This document shows, piece by piece, positions 8,828 to 16,921 of a DNA stretch of 64,000 bases (positions within the stretch are counted from its first letter, which is position 1; each line of letters opens with the position of its first letter). The notes below the pieces were generated by a model that worked only from the letters and a program-made list of their open reading frames with translations, did no database searches and was not told the DNA's origin. The DNA comes from Marinobacterium jannaschii DSM 6295 (GTDB lineage: Bacteria; Pseudomonadota; Gammaproteobacteria; Pseudomonadales; Balneatricaceae). Both the position numbers and the translations under genes were made by a program. The stretch lies in contig NZ_JHVJ01000006.1 in assembly GCF_000620085.1 (NCBI RefSeq), positions 186,001 through 250,000 on the forward strand. Reading direction: 5' to 3'.

Positions 8828-9448
8828 ATGACAGAAAAAACCACCAGAATCGTAATCTTTGCCAAAGCCCCCAGGGCAGGCTTTGCCAAAACCCGGCTGA
8901 TCCCCGCCGTGGGCGCCGAAGGCGCAGCAGAGCTGGCCAAAAAGCTTCTGCTGAATGCCGTCGATGCAGCCCTGGCAGCCGATATAGGCCCGGTAGAACT
9001 CTGCGTCACCCCCGACCTTAGCGATCCGTTATGGCAGCAACTCGACCTGCCGCAGCAGCTGCACTACTCGGTACAGTGCGACGGCGACCTGGGCCAGCGC
9101 ATGGCTGGCGCGGTACAAAAGGTATTGGCCTACGGCGAGCAGATCATCCTCACCGGCACCGACTGCCCCATGCTCAACGTCCAGCGCCTGCGCGATGCCG
9201 CCGCAGCCCTCAATCATCACCGCTGCGCCCTCTACCCGGTCAGCGACGGCGGCTACTCGATGATCGCCTTAAATGACTTCGATCCCTCACTGTTTAGTGA
9301 TATCCCCTGGAGCACCGAGCAGGTATTTCCAATGACCCAAGAACGGTTGGAAAACCTTGGCTGGGACTGGTGGCAGGGAGAGACGCTGCGCGATATTGAT
9401 GAGCCGGAGGATTTACAGTGGTTACCGAATAAGCGTTCGACCGAGTGA
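8828..9448 (+). CDS. TIGR04282-family (DUF2064) arsenosugar biosynthesis glycosyltransferase
   Basis: A 206-residue nucleotidyltransferase/GT-A-like protein with RIVIFAKAPRAGFAKTRLIPAVG at the N-terminus, GTDCPML as the metal-binding motif and VSDGGYSMIAL, all standard for TIGR04282/DUF2064. It is the last gene of the arsS unit, 66 bases after the TIGR04283 gene, and a hairpin follows at 9555-9579. The pair TIGR04282/TIGR04283 next to arsS is the family-level hallmark of arsenosugar clusters. The reaction of this protein is inferred from the family only. Confidence 0.9.
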   Translation: MTEKTTRIVIFAKAPRAGFAKTRLIPAVGAEGAAELAKKLLLNAVDAALAADIGPVELCVTPDLSDPLWQQLDLPQQLHYSVQCDGDLGQRMAGAVQKVLAYGEQIILTGTDCPMLNVQRLRDAAAALNHHRCALYPVSDGGYSMIALNDFDPSLFSDIPWSTEQVFPMTQERLENLGWDWWQGETLRDIDEPEDLQWLPNKRSTE

Positions 9449-9554
9449 AATATCAAACCGAGAAGTCATATAAGATGTATAAGCCCACCTTATTAATATA
9501 TGATAGTCAACAACTGAGTTGAATATCGAAATGTTTACGCCTACCAGATAAATG

Positions 9555-9579
9555 GCGGCACTTTATAAGAAAGTGCCGC
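9555..9579. terminator. Hairpin between convergent genes
   Basis: A perfect 10-base-pair stem (GCGGCACTTT / AAAGTGCCGC) with a 5-base loop lies between the arsS operon and the convergent gene ending at 9614. There is no T-run on either strand, so termination strength is doubtful. Confidence 0.5.
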
Positions 9580-9613
9580 TAAACTTCCAAAAGATATACC
9601 TAGTTTATAAAAA

Positions 9614-11107
9614 TTATGGCTGAGCTAAGCAACTATCATCGTATAAAGAAAAGTCACTGCCATATACATTAAGGCATGATATCGTTCCTGCCCCTGATGT
9701 TGCAGGAGCAAACTGGTAATCAAGCTCAGACATGGCAATTTTAAAAACACCATTCTCCTCACTTCTAACTTGCCCAGAATTTAAACTTGATCTACTTATT
9801 TTCAGCGTCGATTGATCATTAGCAGAAATTACCGGAAACCCATCAATTGATGTATCAGATACATTGGCAGAGCTAGCATGAAACGTACTAAATCCATTCT
9901 GAAGGTCACTATTCTTAATAGTAACTTTCGCCCCTTGCATTATATTACCTCCAACATTTTCACTGGGAACTATTGATCTTACTCGGTTAAGTTCGACAAT
10001 AGAGCTACCACTTATAGACCATAGAACAATTATACGATTTTGATCCGCCACTAGTGTTGTATCATATACTAAATTCTTGGCTGAGCCCTGACTTGCAGAT
10101 GCACTCAGTACCGCTCTATCATTTCCTGCATGCACTTTGACATTACGTACTATGTTATTTCCTGAACCTCCTAATATGACCCCACCACTGCTAGTATCAG
10201 TACCTCGTACTCCAAGATTACTAACTTCTCCATAACCAGACAATCCCACAGCACCCGCAAAACTGGAGCTACTTTGCTCAATTATAGTTACTTCAGGACC
10301 AGCACCGCTTACTTTTGTATAAGAAGGAATATCAAGCCTACTGGATCCAATATTAAAAACGCCAGGCTCGATAATAATAAGTACAGGTTGTTGAGCGGTT
10401 GGGTTGATAGTAGAGATTGCAGAAAGTAGATTATTACCATTTGTAATAGCATCACCCTCTGAACTCACTATAACTGTATCCGAAAACGATACGATATTTA
10501 GAGATTCAAGTTGATCTAGTCTATTGTCAAAATCTCCGTTTTCCAGCGTTTGAATTCGAAGCTCAAGATTACTTTGAATACTATTTTGGTTAGCGGTAGC
10601 TTGGCTCAAGGCATTATCTGCCGCAGCTTGGGCAGCTCCAGCCGCAGCCAGTGCTGTAGAAGCCTCCCCTAGGGCAGCCGACGCCTCGCTTGCCGCTGAA
10701 TTTGCTGTTGATTGTGCTGAATTAGCCGCAGCTTGTGCTGAATCTGCTGCCCCTTGAGCAGCAGCGGCATCTGAAGCCGCTGAGCTTGCAGACGCCTGTG
10801 CAGAATTAGCAACTGATTGTGCTGAAGTTGCCGTGCCAATAGCTGCTGCTGCTTCCGCCGCTGCTGTATCCGCCGCCGACTGTGCAGTACTAACATCTCC
10901 ATCCAGCGTTGCAATACTGCTTTCAGCCGCAGATAGAGACGTGCTGCACACCCATGTGTTTGAACCGTTTACTCTCGCAACTTCATTTGGTCCGCAGCCG
11001 AGCCTTGATAAGGTAGCAGGTGGAGCTGCGAAAGCCACAGTTGAGGCTAGGGTTAATGTAACAGCCACCAGATATTTAATATGTTTTTTTTCTTGCTGTA
11101 TTTTCAT
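9614..11107 (-). CDS. Exported Ala-rich coiled-coil / right-handed beta-helix protein
   Basis: The 497-residue product has a signal peptide (about 1-27, ending AFAAP), a Cys-containing short segment (GCGPNEVARVNGSNTWVC), a long Ala/Ser/Gln-rich heptad-like region (about 57-170, repeating AxSAxxxAxxA) that should form a trimeric coiled coil, and a parallel beta-helix of the pectate-lyase/DUF1565 kind (about 215-480). No catalytic motif was recognised. The gene is clearly lower in GC than its neighbours and uses AT-ending codons, which suggests transfer. It resembles phage tail-fibre or surface adhesin architecture. It is isolated, with no secretion genes next to it. The function is unknown. 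Confidence 0.8.
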   Translation of the reverse strand: MKIQQEKKHIKYLVAVTLTLASTVAFAAPPATLSRLGCGPNEVARVNGSNTWVCSTSLSAAESSIATLDGDVSTAQSAADTAAAEAAAAIGTATSAQSVANSAQASASSAASDAAAAQGAADSAQAAANSAQSTANSAASEASAALGEASTALAAAGAAQAAADNALSQATANQNSIQSNLELRIQTLENGDFDNRLDQLESLNIVSFSDTVIVSSEGDAITNGNNLLSAISTINPTAQQPVLIIIEPGVFNIGSSRLDIPSYTKVSGAGPEVTIIEQSSSSFAGAVGLSGYGEVSNLGVRGTDTSSGGVILGGSGNNIVRNVKVHAGNDRAVLSASASQGSAKNLVYDTTLVADQNRIIVLWSISGSSIVELNRVRSIVPSENVGGNIMQGAKVTIKNSDLQNGFSTFHASSANVSDTSIDGFPVISANDQSTLKISRSSLNSGQVRSEENGVFKIAMSELDYQFAPATSGAGTISCLNVYGSDFSLYDDSCLAQP

Positions 11108-11293
11108 TTTCTCTTACCTAGTTAATATAGGCTCATAGCCACATCCCTAAATTAAACTGGCCTATAGCTTGACTATTTACCTATTAGATAAATAAACATT
11201 TATCAATCTTCTTCTGTAGTTTTCAAGATGTCAGATCCTCTAGATAAATGAGACCTACCTTACCCATCAGGTATAGCGACGGAAGATGAAGAA

Positions 11294-11330
11294 AAAACTA
11301 TCCAAATGAATAGTTTTGTTTTTTATCACT
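11294..11330. terminator. Bidirectional rho-independent terminator
   Basis: The stem AAAACTAT / ATAGTTTT (11294-11301 with 11310-11317) is followed on the plus strand by GTTTTTT and on the minus strand by a T-run. It lies beyond the 3' end of the LuxR-type gene (minus strand) and upstream of the beta-helix gene. A GC-rich hairpin, ATCCCCC / GGGGGAT, at about 11382-11399 lies closer to the LuxR stop codon but has no T-run. Confidence 0.65.
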
Positions 11331-11401
11331 TGGTCTTTACTTCGGAGTATTGGATGGACGCCTTCATCTGCCATCCCCCAGCCGGGGGATAATTGTGGAA
11401 A

Positions 11402-12556
11402 TTACTGCTTATCCACAGGCAGGTTGATGGAGAGGGCGAGGCGGATCAGTTCGGATCTTTCCCGAGTGTGGGTTTTGGCCTGGATCGATTTGATCTGGCC
11501 ACGCACGGTTTCCAGGCCGGTGTGGCGGATATCGGAGATATCCCTTGCCTGGTAGCCTTCGGCCAGTAGCTGGCAGATCTGTTGTTCCGCCTGGGTGAGG
11601 CCAAAGAGTTCGCTAAAGGCACCGGTGTCGATCACCTTGCGGTCTTCCGGGTCGATTACGATCAACAGCAAGCCGAGGGGGATCTCTTGGTGGTAGATGG
11701 GCGAGAGTTCCAGCAGGTAAGGGGTCTGGATACTGCGCTTTTTTGCAGAGAGTTTAACCTGGCGGTGCTGGGCCGGGCTGGCCAGCAACTCGGTCATGGT
11801 CTGTTGCAGACGCAGGTTATCGGTCTCATGGCTCAGTACCAGACGTTGTTTCAAGTCGAGGCGGATACCGTTTTGCGCTGAGGCTATCTCTTGGGCCAGC
11901 TGGTTATGTGAGATCAGGCTACCATCGTTATTAAGCAGAAAGACGCCAACGTGGAAGCGGTCGAGCACTTCGAGTACGGCATTAAAGCGTGCCTTCAGCA
12001 ACAGGAAGGGGCGGGAGACGGCGATCAGATTGGCCAAGTGGGGAATAAAGAAGCGGCTGGTTGCCAGGCTCTGCTGGCGCTTGCGACTGTTGGCATTGTG
12101 GAAGGAGATATTAATGCAGTCGTAGTAGCTGGGGTGCTGGTTTAGGGCGCTGATATAGCGTTCTTCGACACCGTAGTTTTGCTTTAGCCAGTGCCCCAGC
12201 GCGGCGAGGTCCAGCTTATCCTCGGAGATCCTGTTGTGCTCCTGCTGGAATTCGCTGATCTCCATCAGGCCGGTGGTCTCAGTGATACGGGCAAGGGTTT
12301 GCATCAGGGGACGTTCGGCATCGACAAAGCCGCTGTGCAGGTAGGCGTCCATCGAGTTGCGGATCTTATCTGAAGCCCAGAAGCTTTGCAGATCCATCAG
12401 TACCCTGTCGCCGACCCACATATTGATGCCATAGGCACCGATCTCGTGGTTAAGGGCATCCACCATCGGCTCCCAGTCATCGGGATTGAGGATCACCTGG
12501 TAGATCCGCTCCAGCAGCTTGACGTTGGATTCACTGATCATCGGCGCTCCTGTCAC
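11402..12556 (-). CDS. LuxR-type transcriptional regulator (first of a pair)
   Basis: 384 residues with an N-terminal sensory region (about 1-180), a central PAS-like segment (about 200-300, FHVGVFLLNNDGSLISHN) and a C-terminal LuxR/GerE helix-turn-helix (about 315-375, LTQAEQQICQLLAEGYQARDISDIRHTGLETVRGQIKSI). The second Met at 12541 is an alternative start. It lies 75 bases after a second gene of the same architecture on the same strand, so the two probably arose by duplication. Its position just before the symporter operon is suggestive, but no target is shown. Confidence 0.85.
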   Translation of the reverse strand: MTGAPMISESNVKLLERIYQVILNPDDWEPMVDALNHEIGAYGINMWVGDRVLMDLQSFWASDKIRNSMDAYLHSGFVDAERPLMQTLARITETTGLMEISEFQQEHNRISEDKLDLAALGHWLKQNYGVEERYISALNQHPSYYDCINISFHNANSRKRQQSLATSRFFIPHLANLIAVSRPFLLLKARFNAVLEVLDRFHVGVFLLNNDGSLISHNQLAQEIASAQNGIRLDLKQRLVLSHETDNLRLQQTMTELLASPAQHRQVKLSAKKRSIQTPYLLELSPIYHQEIPLGLLLIVIDPEDRKVIDTGAFSELFGLTQAEQQICQLLAEGYQARDISDIRHTGLETVRGQIKSIQAKTHTRERSELIRLALSINLPVDKQ

Positions 12557-12631
12557 CGGTTGGTCGACAGCGCTGGGATCGCAGCAGCATCACAGCCGTT
12601 GCCAACAAAAGGATTGTGGGTAAAAAAGCCA

Positions 12632-13747
12632 TCAGCCGATCGCTACCGAAGTCAGGCGCAGTACCCGCGACAGTAGCTCGGCCTGGTTGCGGCTGTCAGT
12701 CTTTCTTAACAGGCTGCGGATATGGAAGCGCACCGTGGCTTCTGAGACAAAGATCAGCTCGGCGGTTTCACGCACGCTGTGGCCTTCCATCAGCTGGTGC
12801 AGCACCCGTACTTCCGCCTTACTCAGGTCAAAGGTTGTCTGCAGCTGTTGTGCCGGTGGCAGGTCAGATGCCGGGGAGAGGATAAACAGGATGCAATCGG
12901 TGGATTGACCGAGCCAGTCCATCTGGGCACCGCTAGCCCGCCAGGGAAAACAGAGTACCGTTTTGCGAATGCCCTTTTCGCTAAAGGGCACCATCGCCGC
13001 AAAACCTGGCTGTTCGCTGTGCAATGCCCCCAGAATCACCCGGTGCAGCTTGCGGTTGGCCTGAGGCTCAGGGATACGAATCCCCAGGCTCTGGGTCTTG
13101 GCATCGGCATAGCAGAGGTAGGGCTCGGCACGGCGGTTATGCATCACCACCTTACCCTTGCTGGACAGCAGCAGGGTCGCGGCTGAAAGGTGTTCCAGCG
13201 AATCCAGTCCAATATGGGAGACCTGCTGCGCCTGCATCATTTGCAGGTTGATCATAAATGCCCGCTGCAGATGAGGTACTAGGGTCTGCATCAGTTGATG
13301 TTCTTCCGTACTAAACACCGAATCTTGCTCGCTGCGCGCAATGGAAATCCAGCCACGTCGTTCATCGTCCCGATAGAACAAGCCACAATTGAAATACTTA
13401 TACCCAAGATCTTCATAGAAGTTTTCATAGATAGAGAGGTTATGAAGTTGTTGCTCATCCCAGACGTTCTGGGTCAGTACCGCCTGACCTGCGGGAATGC
13501 GTTCATAGATGGTGGTCAGGCTATCCTGGCCGATCAGGTTTTGCTCGTAATAGGCCACCTTCTCAGCGGATACACCATTACTATAGATATAATTGAAGTG
13601 AGGATGCCGGGTATCTTCCAACACCAGATTTGCGCTGTGCCCACCAATGGCGTGTTGGATATCACCCGCCACTTTGGGCCACAACTGCGGGTCGGCGGCT
13701 GCCGCATAGATCCCATCGATCAGGTTAAGAAGCTCCGTGGCGTTCAT
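12632..13747 (-). CDS. LuxR-type transcriptional regulator (second of a pair)
   Basis: 371 residues. The N-terminal region is PAS/GAF-like (ELLNLIDGIYAAAADPQLWPKVAGDIQ). The C-terminal LuxR helix-turn-helix reads LSKAEVRVLHQLMEGHSVRETAELIFVSEATVRFHIRSLLRKT (about 310-360). The architecture matches the downstream neighbour. The gene is transcribed away from the symporter operon at 14069, with 321 bases between the two start codons. Ligand and regulon are unknown. Confidence 0.86.
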   Translation of the reverse strand: MNATELLNLIDGIYAAAADPQLWPKVAGDIQHAIGGHSANLVLEDTRHPHFNYIYSNGVSAEKVAYYEQNLIGQDSLTTIYERIPAGQAVLTQNVWDEQQLHNLSIYENFYEDLGYKYFNCGLFYRDDERRGWISIARSEQDSVFSTEEHQLMQTLVPHLQRAFMINLQMMQAQQVSHIGLDSLEHLSAATLLLSSKGKVVMHNRRAEPYLCYADAKTQSLGIRIPEPQANRKLHRVILGALHSEQPGFAAMVPFSEKGIRKTVLCFPWRASGAQMDWLGQSTDCILFILSPASDLPPAQQLQTTFDLSKAEVRVLHQLMEGHSVRETAELIFVSEATVRFHIRSLLRKTDSRNQAELLSRVLRLTSVAIG

Positions 13748-14068
13748 GCTTGTTCGCCTGTATCAAGCCTGTTTTCCACCGCGCGACTGCGTCGTGTTCG
13801 CTCCATCACGACCCCCGCGAATCAAAAATCCTGAACAATTAATCAAGAATAGTTCAAAAACGTCTTTTGGGTATCTCCTGATCAGACCAGAGAGCCAGCC
13901 TGAATAACTTTCTAGCTGGTTTGGCAGAAATCTCTCAGTGCGTTGTAAGAGATTCTGCCCTGCCCCGACTAACACAACAAAGCGCCGAACAGAGAGCGGC
14001 CACCGGCAGCGATCCGCCAGTGGCCAGAAAGGTCCGGCATAGCATCCTATCTGTTAGCGGAGTACCCC
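13748..14068. other. Intergenic region between LuxR gene and symporter operon
   Basis: 321 bases without a gene. It holds the second copy of the candidate ECF promoter (13944-13972) and a weak inverted repeat TGAAC ... GTTCA around 13831-13855. No terminator or RNA gene was seen. Confidence 0.5.
13944..13972 (+). promoter_or_regulatory. Candidate ECF sigma promoter upstream of the symporter operon
   Basis: TGTAAG (13944-13949), 16 bases, CGACTAA (13966-13972): the same hexamer, heptamer and spacer length as at 4006-4034. The start codon of the symporter is 96 bases downstream. The spacers also share ATTC and several C residues, but are otherwise different, so the match is not a simple duplicated block. 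Confidence 0.6.
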
Positions 14069-15454
14069 ATGGAGATTTTACTTGCAGCCCTGATCGCCGC
14101 CGTCGCACTGATCTCGCTGCTTCTGTCCAACCGAGTCAGCGAGCCCGGTGCCTTTTTTCGCGGTGAAGAGGAGGATGGTTCAGCACCGGGTCTGATCACC
14201 CTGACCTTCTCCCAGGTGACCACCTGGATCTTTGCCCGCTCGTTGCTGAATGCGGCTATTCTCGGTTTCTACTACGGCATCTGGGGCACCCTGGCCTACG
14301 CCGCTTACTATCTGTCTTTCTTCAGCGGCGGCCTGATTATCGATAAGCTGCGTTTCGAACAGGGCTATGGCAGTGTGCAGGACTTCCTGCGCGACCGTTT
14401 CGGCCACTGGGGCACGCGCTGCTATAACTTCGTGATCGGTGTGCGGCTGGTGAGCGAGGTGTTCGCCAACCTGCTGGTGATCGGTATCCTGTTTGGTGTC
14501 GCCGGCTCCACTGCCTATACCTTTGCGGTGATCGCCCTGGCGCTGGTGACGCTGATCTATTCAATGCTGGGTGGCCTGCAGGCATCGCTGCGTACCGACC
14601 TGTTCCAGATGCTGGTATTCCTCGCTGTCATGGCGATGCTGATGCTATCGGTGCTGTTCGAGGGCCTGATCGGGCCTGAGCTGCTGGTCTTTAAACCATT
14701 CGATATCAGCCAGCCCGGCCCGGTGCTGTTGATGGTGGCGCTGCTACAGGTGTGGAGCTATCCGATGCACGATCCGGTGATGATGGACCGGGGCTTCCTG
14801 GCCGACCGCGCCACCACCCGGCGCAGCTTTATCCATGCCGGCTGGATCAGCAGCCTCTGCATACTGGCCTTTGGCTGCCTCGGGGTGATCGCCGGTGCCC
14901 ATGCGCTCAGCGGCGAGAGTATGAATGACGCCCTCAGCCGCCTGCTGGGCGAGATCCCGATGTTCCTGTTCAGCGCCTCACTGGTGATCTCCGCCATGTC
15001 GACCCTCGACAGCACCCTCTCCAGCTCCGCCAAGCTGATGGTGGTGGATATGAAACTGCTGCCCGCCAGCCTGCGCAACGGCCGGATGGTGATGGCGCTG
15101 TTTATGCTGGCCGGGGTGCTGCTGGTGTTTGTCGGCAGTAAGGATCTGTTCAGCGCCGTGGCGGTCAGCGGTACCGCCTCGATGTACCTGGCGCCGGTGA
15201 TCTTTTTCAGCCTCTGGGGCGGCAAGCGGGAGATCCCGCTGTGGAGCTACCTGGGCAGTTTTGTGCTGGCCCTCGGCGGCGCGGCGCTCTATTTCACCGA
15301 GTCCTCCGGCCACAGCGCCTTGCTGGGCGAAGCCCATAAGTACACCAAGCTGCTGTGGATCTGTATCACGGTGATGGCAGGCGGCTGTCTGCTATTTATG
15401 GCGGGACTACTTAATCAGCGCAGCAATACCGGTACCCAGAGCGAGGCGGTCTGA
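14069..15454 (+). CDS. Sodium:solute symporter family protein
   Basis: A 461-residue SSS/LeuT-fold transporter with about 12 or 13 membrane spans. Family marks include YGSVQDFLRDRFG and GGLQASLRTDLFQMLVF early on, and an AMSTLDSTLSSSAKLMVVDM segment that corresponds to the SSS signature region. It is shorter than PutP-type members (about 500). A metallophosphatase gene follows 1 base after the stop, so the two are one operon. The upstream ECF-type promoter links it to the arsS operon. The substrate is unknown; an organoarsenical or a precursor is a hypothesis. Confidence 0.85.
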   Translation: MEILLAALIAAVALISLLLSNRVSEPGAFFRGEEEDGSAPGLITLTFSQVTTWIFARSLLNAAILGFYYGIWGTLAYAAYYLSFFSGGLIIDKLRFEQGYGSVQDFLRDRFGHWGTRCYNFVIGVRLVSEVFANLLVIGILFGVAGSTAYTFAVIALALVTLIYSMLGGLQASLRTDLFQMLVFLAVMAMLMLSVLFEGLIGPELLVFKPFDISQPGPVLLMVALLQVWSYPMHDPVMMDRGFLADRATTRRSFIHAGWISSLCILAFGCLGVIAGAHALSGESMNDALSRLLGEIPMFLFSASLVISAMSTLDSTLSSSAKLMVVDMKLLPASLRNGRMVMALFMLAGVLLVFVGSKDLFSAVAVSGTASMYLAPVIFFSLWGGKREIPLWSYLGSFVLALGGAALYFTESSGHSALLGEAHKYTKLLWICITVMAGGCLLFMAGLLNQRSNTGTQSEAV

Positions 15455-15455
15455 T

Positions 15456-16313
15456 ATGACACAGGAGTGTGAAGATCTGGGCACCCTGCAGGATCAGGTA
15501 CTTATTTTCGGCGGCCCCTATAGCAACCTGGCCGCAACCCGGGCGATAAGGGCCGAAGCCCGGCGCCTGGATATTCCGCCGCAGCGGGTGATCTGTACCG
15601 GTGATCTGGTGGCTTACTGCGCCGATGCCAGCGCCACCACCGAACTGATCCGAGACTGGGGCATCCCAATGGTGATGGGCAACTGCGAGGAATCCCTCGC
15701 CGCCGATGCATCGGATTGCGGCTGCGGCTTTGAGGAAGGCAGCAACTGCTCGCTGCTGTCGGTACAGTGGTATCGCTATGCCAGTGCCCAGCTCAGTGCG
15801 ACTCAGAAGCAGTGGATGGGCAGTTTGCCACGAAGTTTACAGTTCAGGCTGGGCGGAAAGTCGTTTCGCGTGGTACATGGCAGTGTCAGCCGCATCAATG
15901 AGTTTATCTTTGCCAGCAGTGATGAGCTGCACTGCGATGCTGAGCTGCAGCGTTCGAATACTGATGTGGTGATCGGCGGTCACTGCGGTCTGCCCTTTGG
16001 CCGCACACTGACGTCAGGATACTGGCTTAACAGTGGCGTGATCGGCATGCCCGCCAACGACAGCAGCCGGGATGGCTGGTACCTGCTGCTTACCCCGCAA
16101 GAGCACGGTATCCAGGCCCGCTGGCAGCGCCTTAGCTACGATGCTGAGGCCAGTGCACACGCGATGCAGGCTGCGGGGCTGGACAGTCCCTATGCCACAG
16201 CCCTGCTCAGCGGCCTCTGGCCCTCAACCGATATATTGCCGGCGCAGGAGAAAGATCAGAGCGGCATTGCGATCGACGCCGCTACACTAAACTTCTGCAT
16301 CGGAGCCAACTGA
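15456..16313 (+). CDS. Metallophosphatase-fold protein with altered metal motifs
   Basis: 285 residues with the calcineurin-like fold order, but several expected metal ligands are replaced. Motif I reads GGPYSN where DxHGN is usual, motif II GDLVAYC is kept, motif III GNCE replaces GNHD/E, VVHGS is kept, and the last motif GGHCGLP replaces GHTH. A Cys-rich insert (DCGCGFEEGSNC, about residues 87-98) follows motif III. It therefore probably binds a different metal or ligand, or is not a phosphatase. It is translationally coupled to the symporter gene and ends in a terminator. It could be a Cys-based metal or arsenic site, which is inference only. Confidence 0.8.
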   Translation: MTQECEDLGTLQDQVLIFGGPYSNLAATRAIRAEARRLDIPPQRVICTGDLVAYCADASATTELIRDWGIPMVMGNCEESLAADASDCGCGFEEGSNCSLLSVQWYRYASAQLSATQKQWMGSLPRSLQFRLGGKSFRVVHGSVSRINEFIFASSDELHCDAELQRSNTDVVIGGHCGLPFGRTLTSGYWLNSGVIGMPANDSSRDGWYLLLTPQEHGIQARWQRLSYDAEASAHAMQAAGLDSPYATALLSGLWPSTDILPAQEKDQSGIAIDAATLNFCIGAN

Positions 16314-16319
16314 ATGGAC

Positions 16320-16349
16320 GGGCACTGCATCGCCTTACAGTGCCCTTTT
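16320..16349 (+). terminator. Rho-independent terminator of symporter/metallophosphatase operon
   Basis: The stem GGGCACTG / CAGTGCCC with a 10-base loop and TTTT tail begins 7 bases after the stop codon at 16313. Confidence 0.8.
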
Positions 16350-16379
16350 AGACCTTCTTTTCAACCTATGTCCGGTAAG

Positions 16380-16445
16380 CGAGAAGCTTCCGGGCCCCGG
16401 CAGCAACCCGGTATGCAACCAATTCCGCTCCCGGGCGTCGGTTTA
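16380..16445 (+). other. GC-rich structured leader or intergenic RNA candidate
   Basis: This stretch can form a hairpin CCGG-t-AAGC / GCTT-CCGG followed by several mutually complementary CCGGG/CCCGG blocks and a GGTATGCAACC segment. The block lies about 110 bases upstream of the cytochrome c start. It has a faint likeness to riboswitch cores (SAM- or B12-type), but the defining conserved elements are absent, so no class is assigned. Confidence 0.25.
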
Positions 16446-16549
16446 GATCCATAGTAGTAGCCGATCAGTACCTTAGCGTAAGCGATCCGCTACTCCCGCA
16501 TACCTATACTTTCAGTAGGGTTATTTAGCCATACAGGGAGTATACGAAA

Positions 16550-16921
16550 GTGAAACCATTACCGTCTTTTGCCGCAGCCATCCTGCTGGGCAGCACCTTA
16601 ACCGCCACCGCCGGACCGATGGAGGAAGCCGCCGGCGCCGAAGTCTTCAAGCGCTGTCACGCCTGCCACTCTGCCGATGCCAGCAAGAACACCTTTGGTC
16701 CCAGCCTGACCGGCGTGGTGGGCCGCAAAGCCGCCAGTCTGCCGCGTTTCTCCTATTCTGATGCACTGAAGAACTCAGGCCTGGTCTGGAATGAAGACAA
16801 CCTGCGCCTCTGGGTGGCGGACAACGAACAGCTGGTGCCCGGCACCCGCATGCGTCATGTCTCCATCAGCGATCGCGCCGAACAGGATTACCTGATTGCC
16901 TACCTCAAGTCACTGAACTAA
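16550..16921 (+). CDS. Class I c-type cytochrome
   Basis: The 123-residue product begins at GTG 16550 behind AGGGAG. It has a signal peptide (about 1-21), the haem motif CHACH (near residues 36-40), FGPSLTGVVGR, and a probable axial Met in GTRMRHV. It resembles small soluble cytochrome c2/c550 types that carry electrons in the periplasm. It stands alone, so its redox partner is unknown. Confidence 0.9.
   Translation: MKPLPSFAAAILLGSTLTATAGPMEEAAGAEVFKRCHACHSADASKNTFGPSLTGVVGRKAASLPRFSYSDALKNSGLVWNEDNLRLWVADNEQLVPGTRMRHVSISDRAEQDYLIAYLKSLN

Noticed and set aside
16380-16445. SAM or cobalamin riboswitch
   Set aside because: Fragments look similar, but the conserved core strings of either class are absent.
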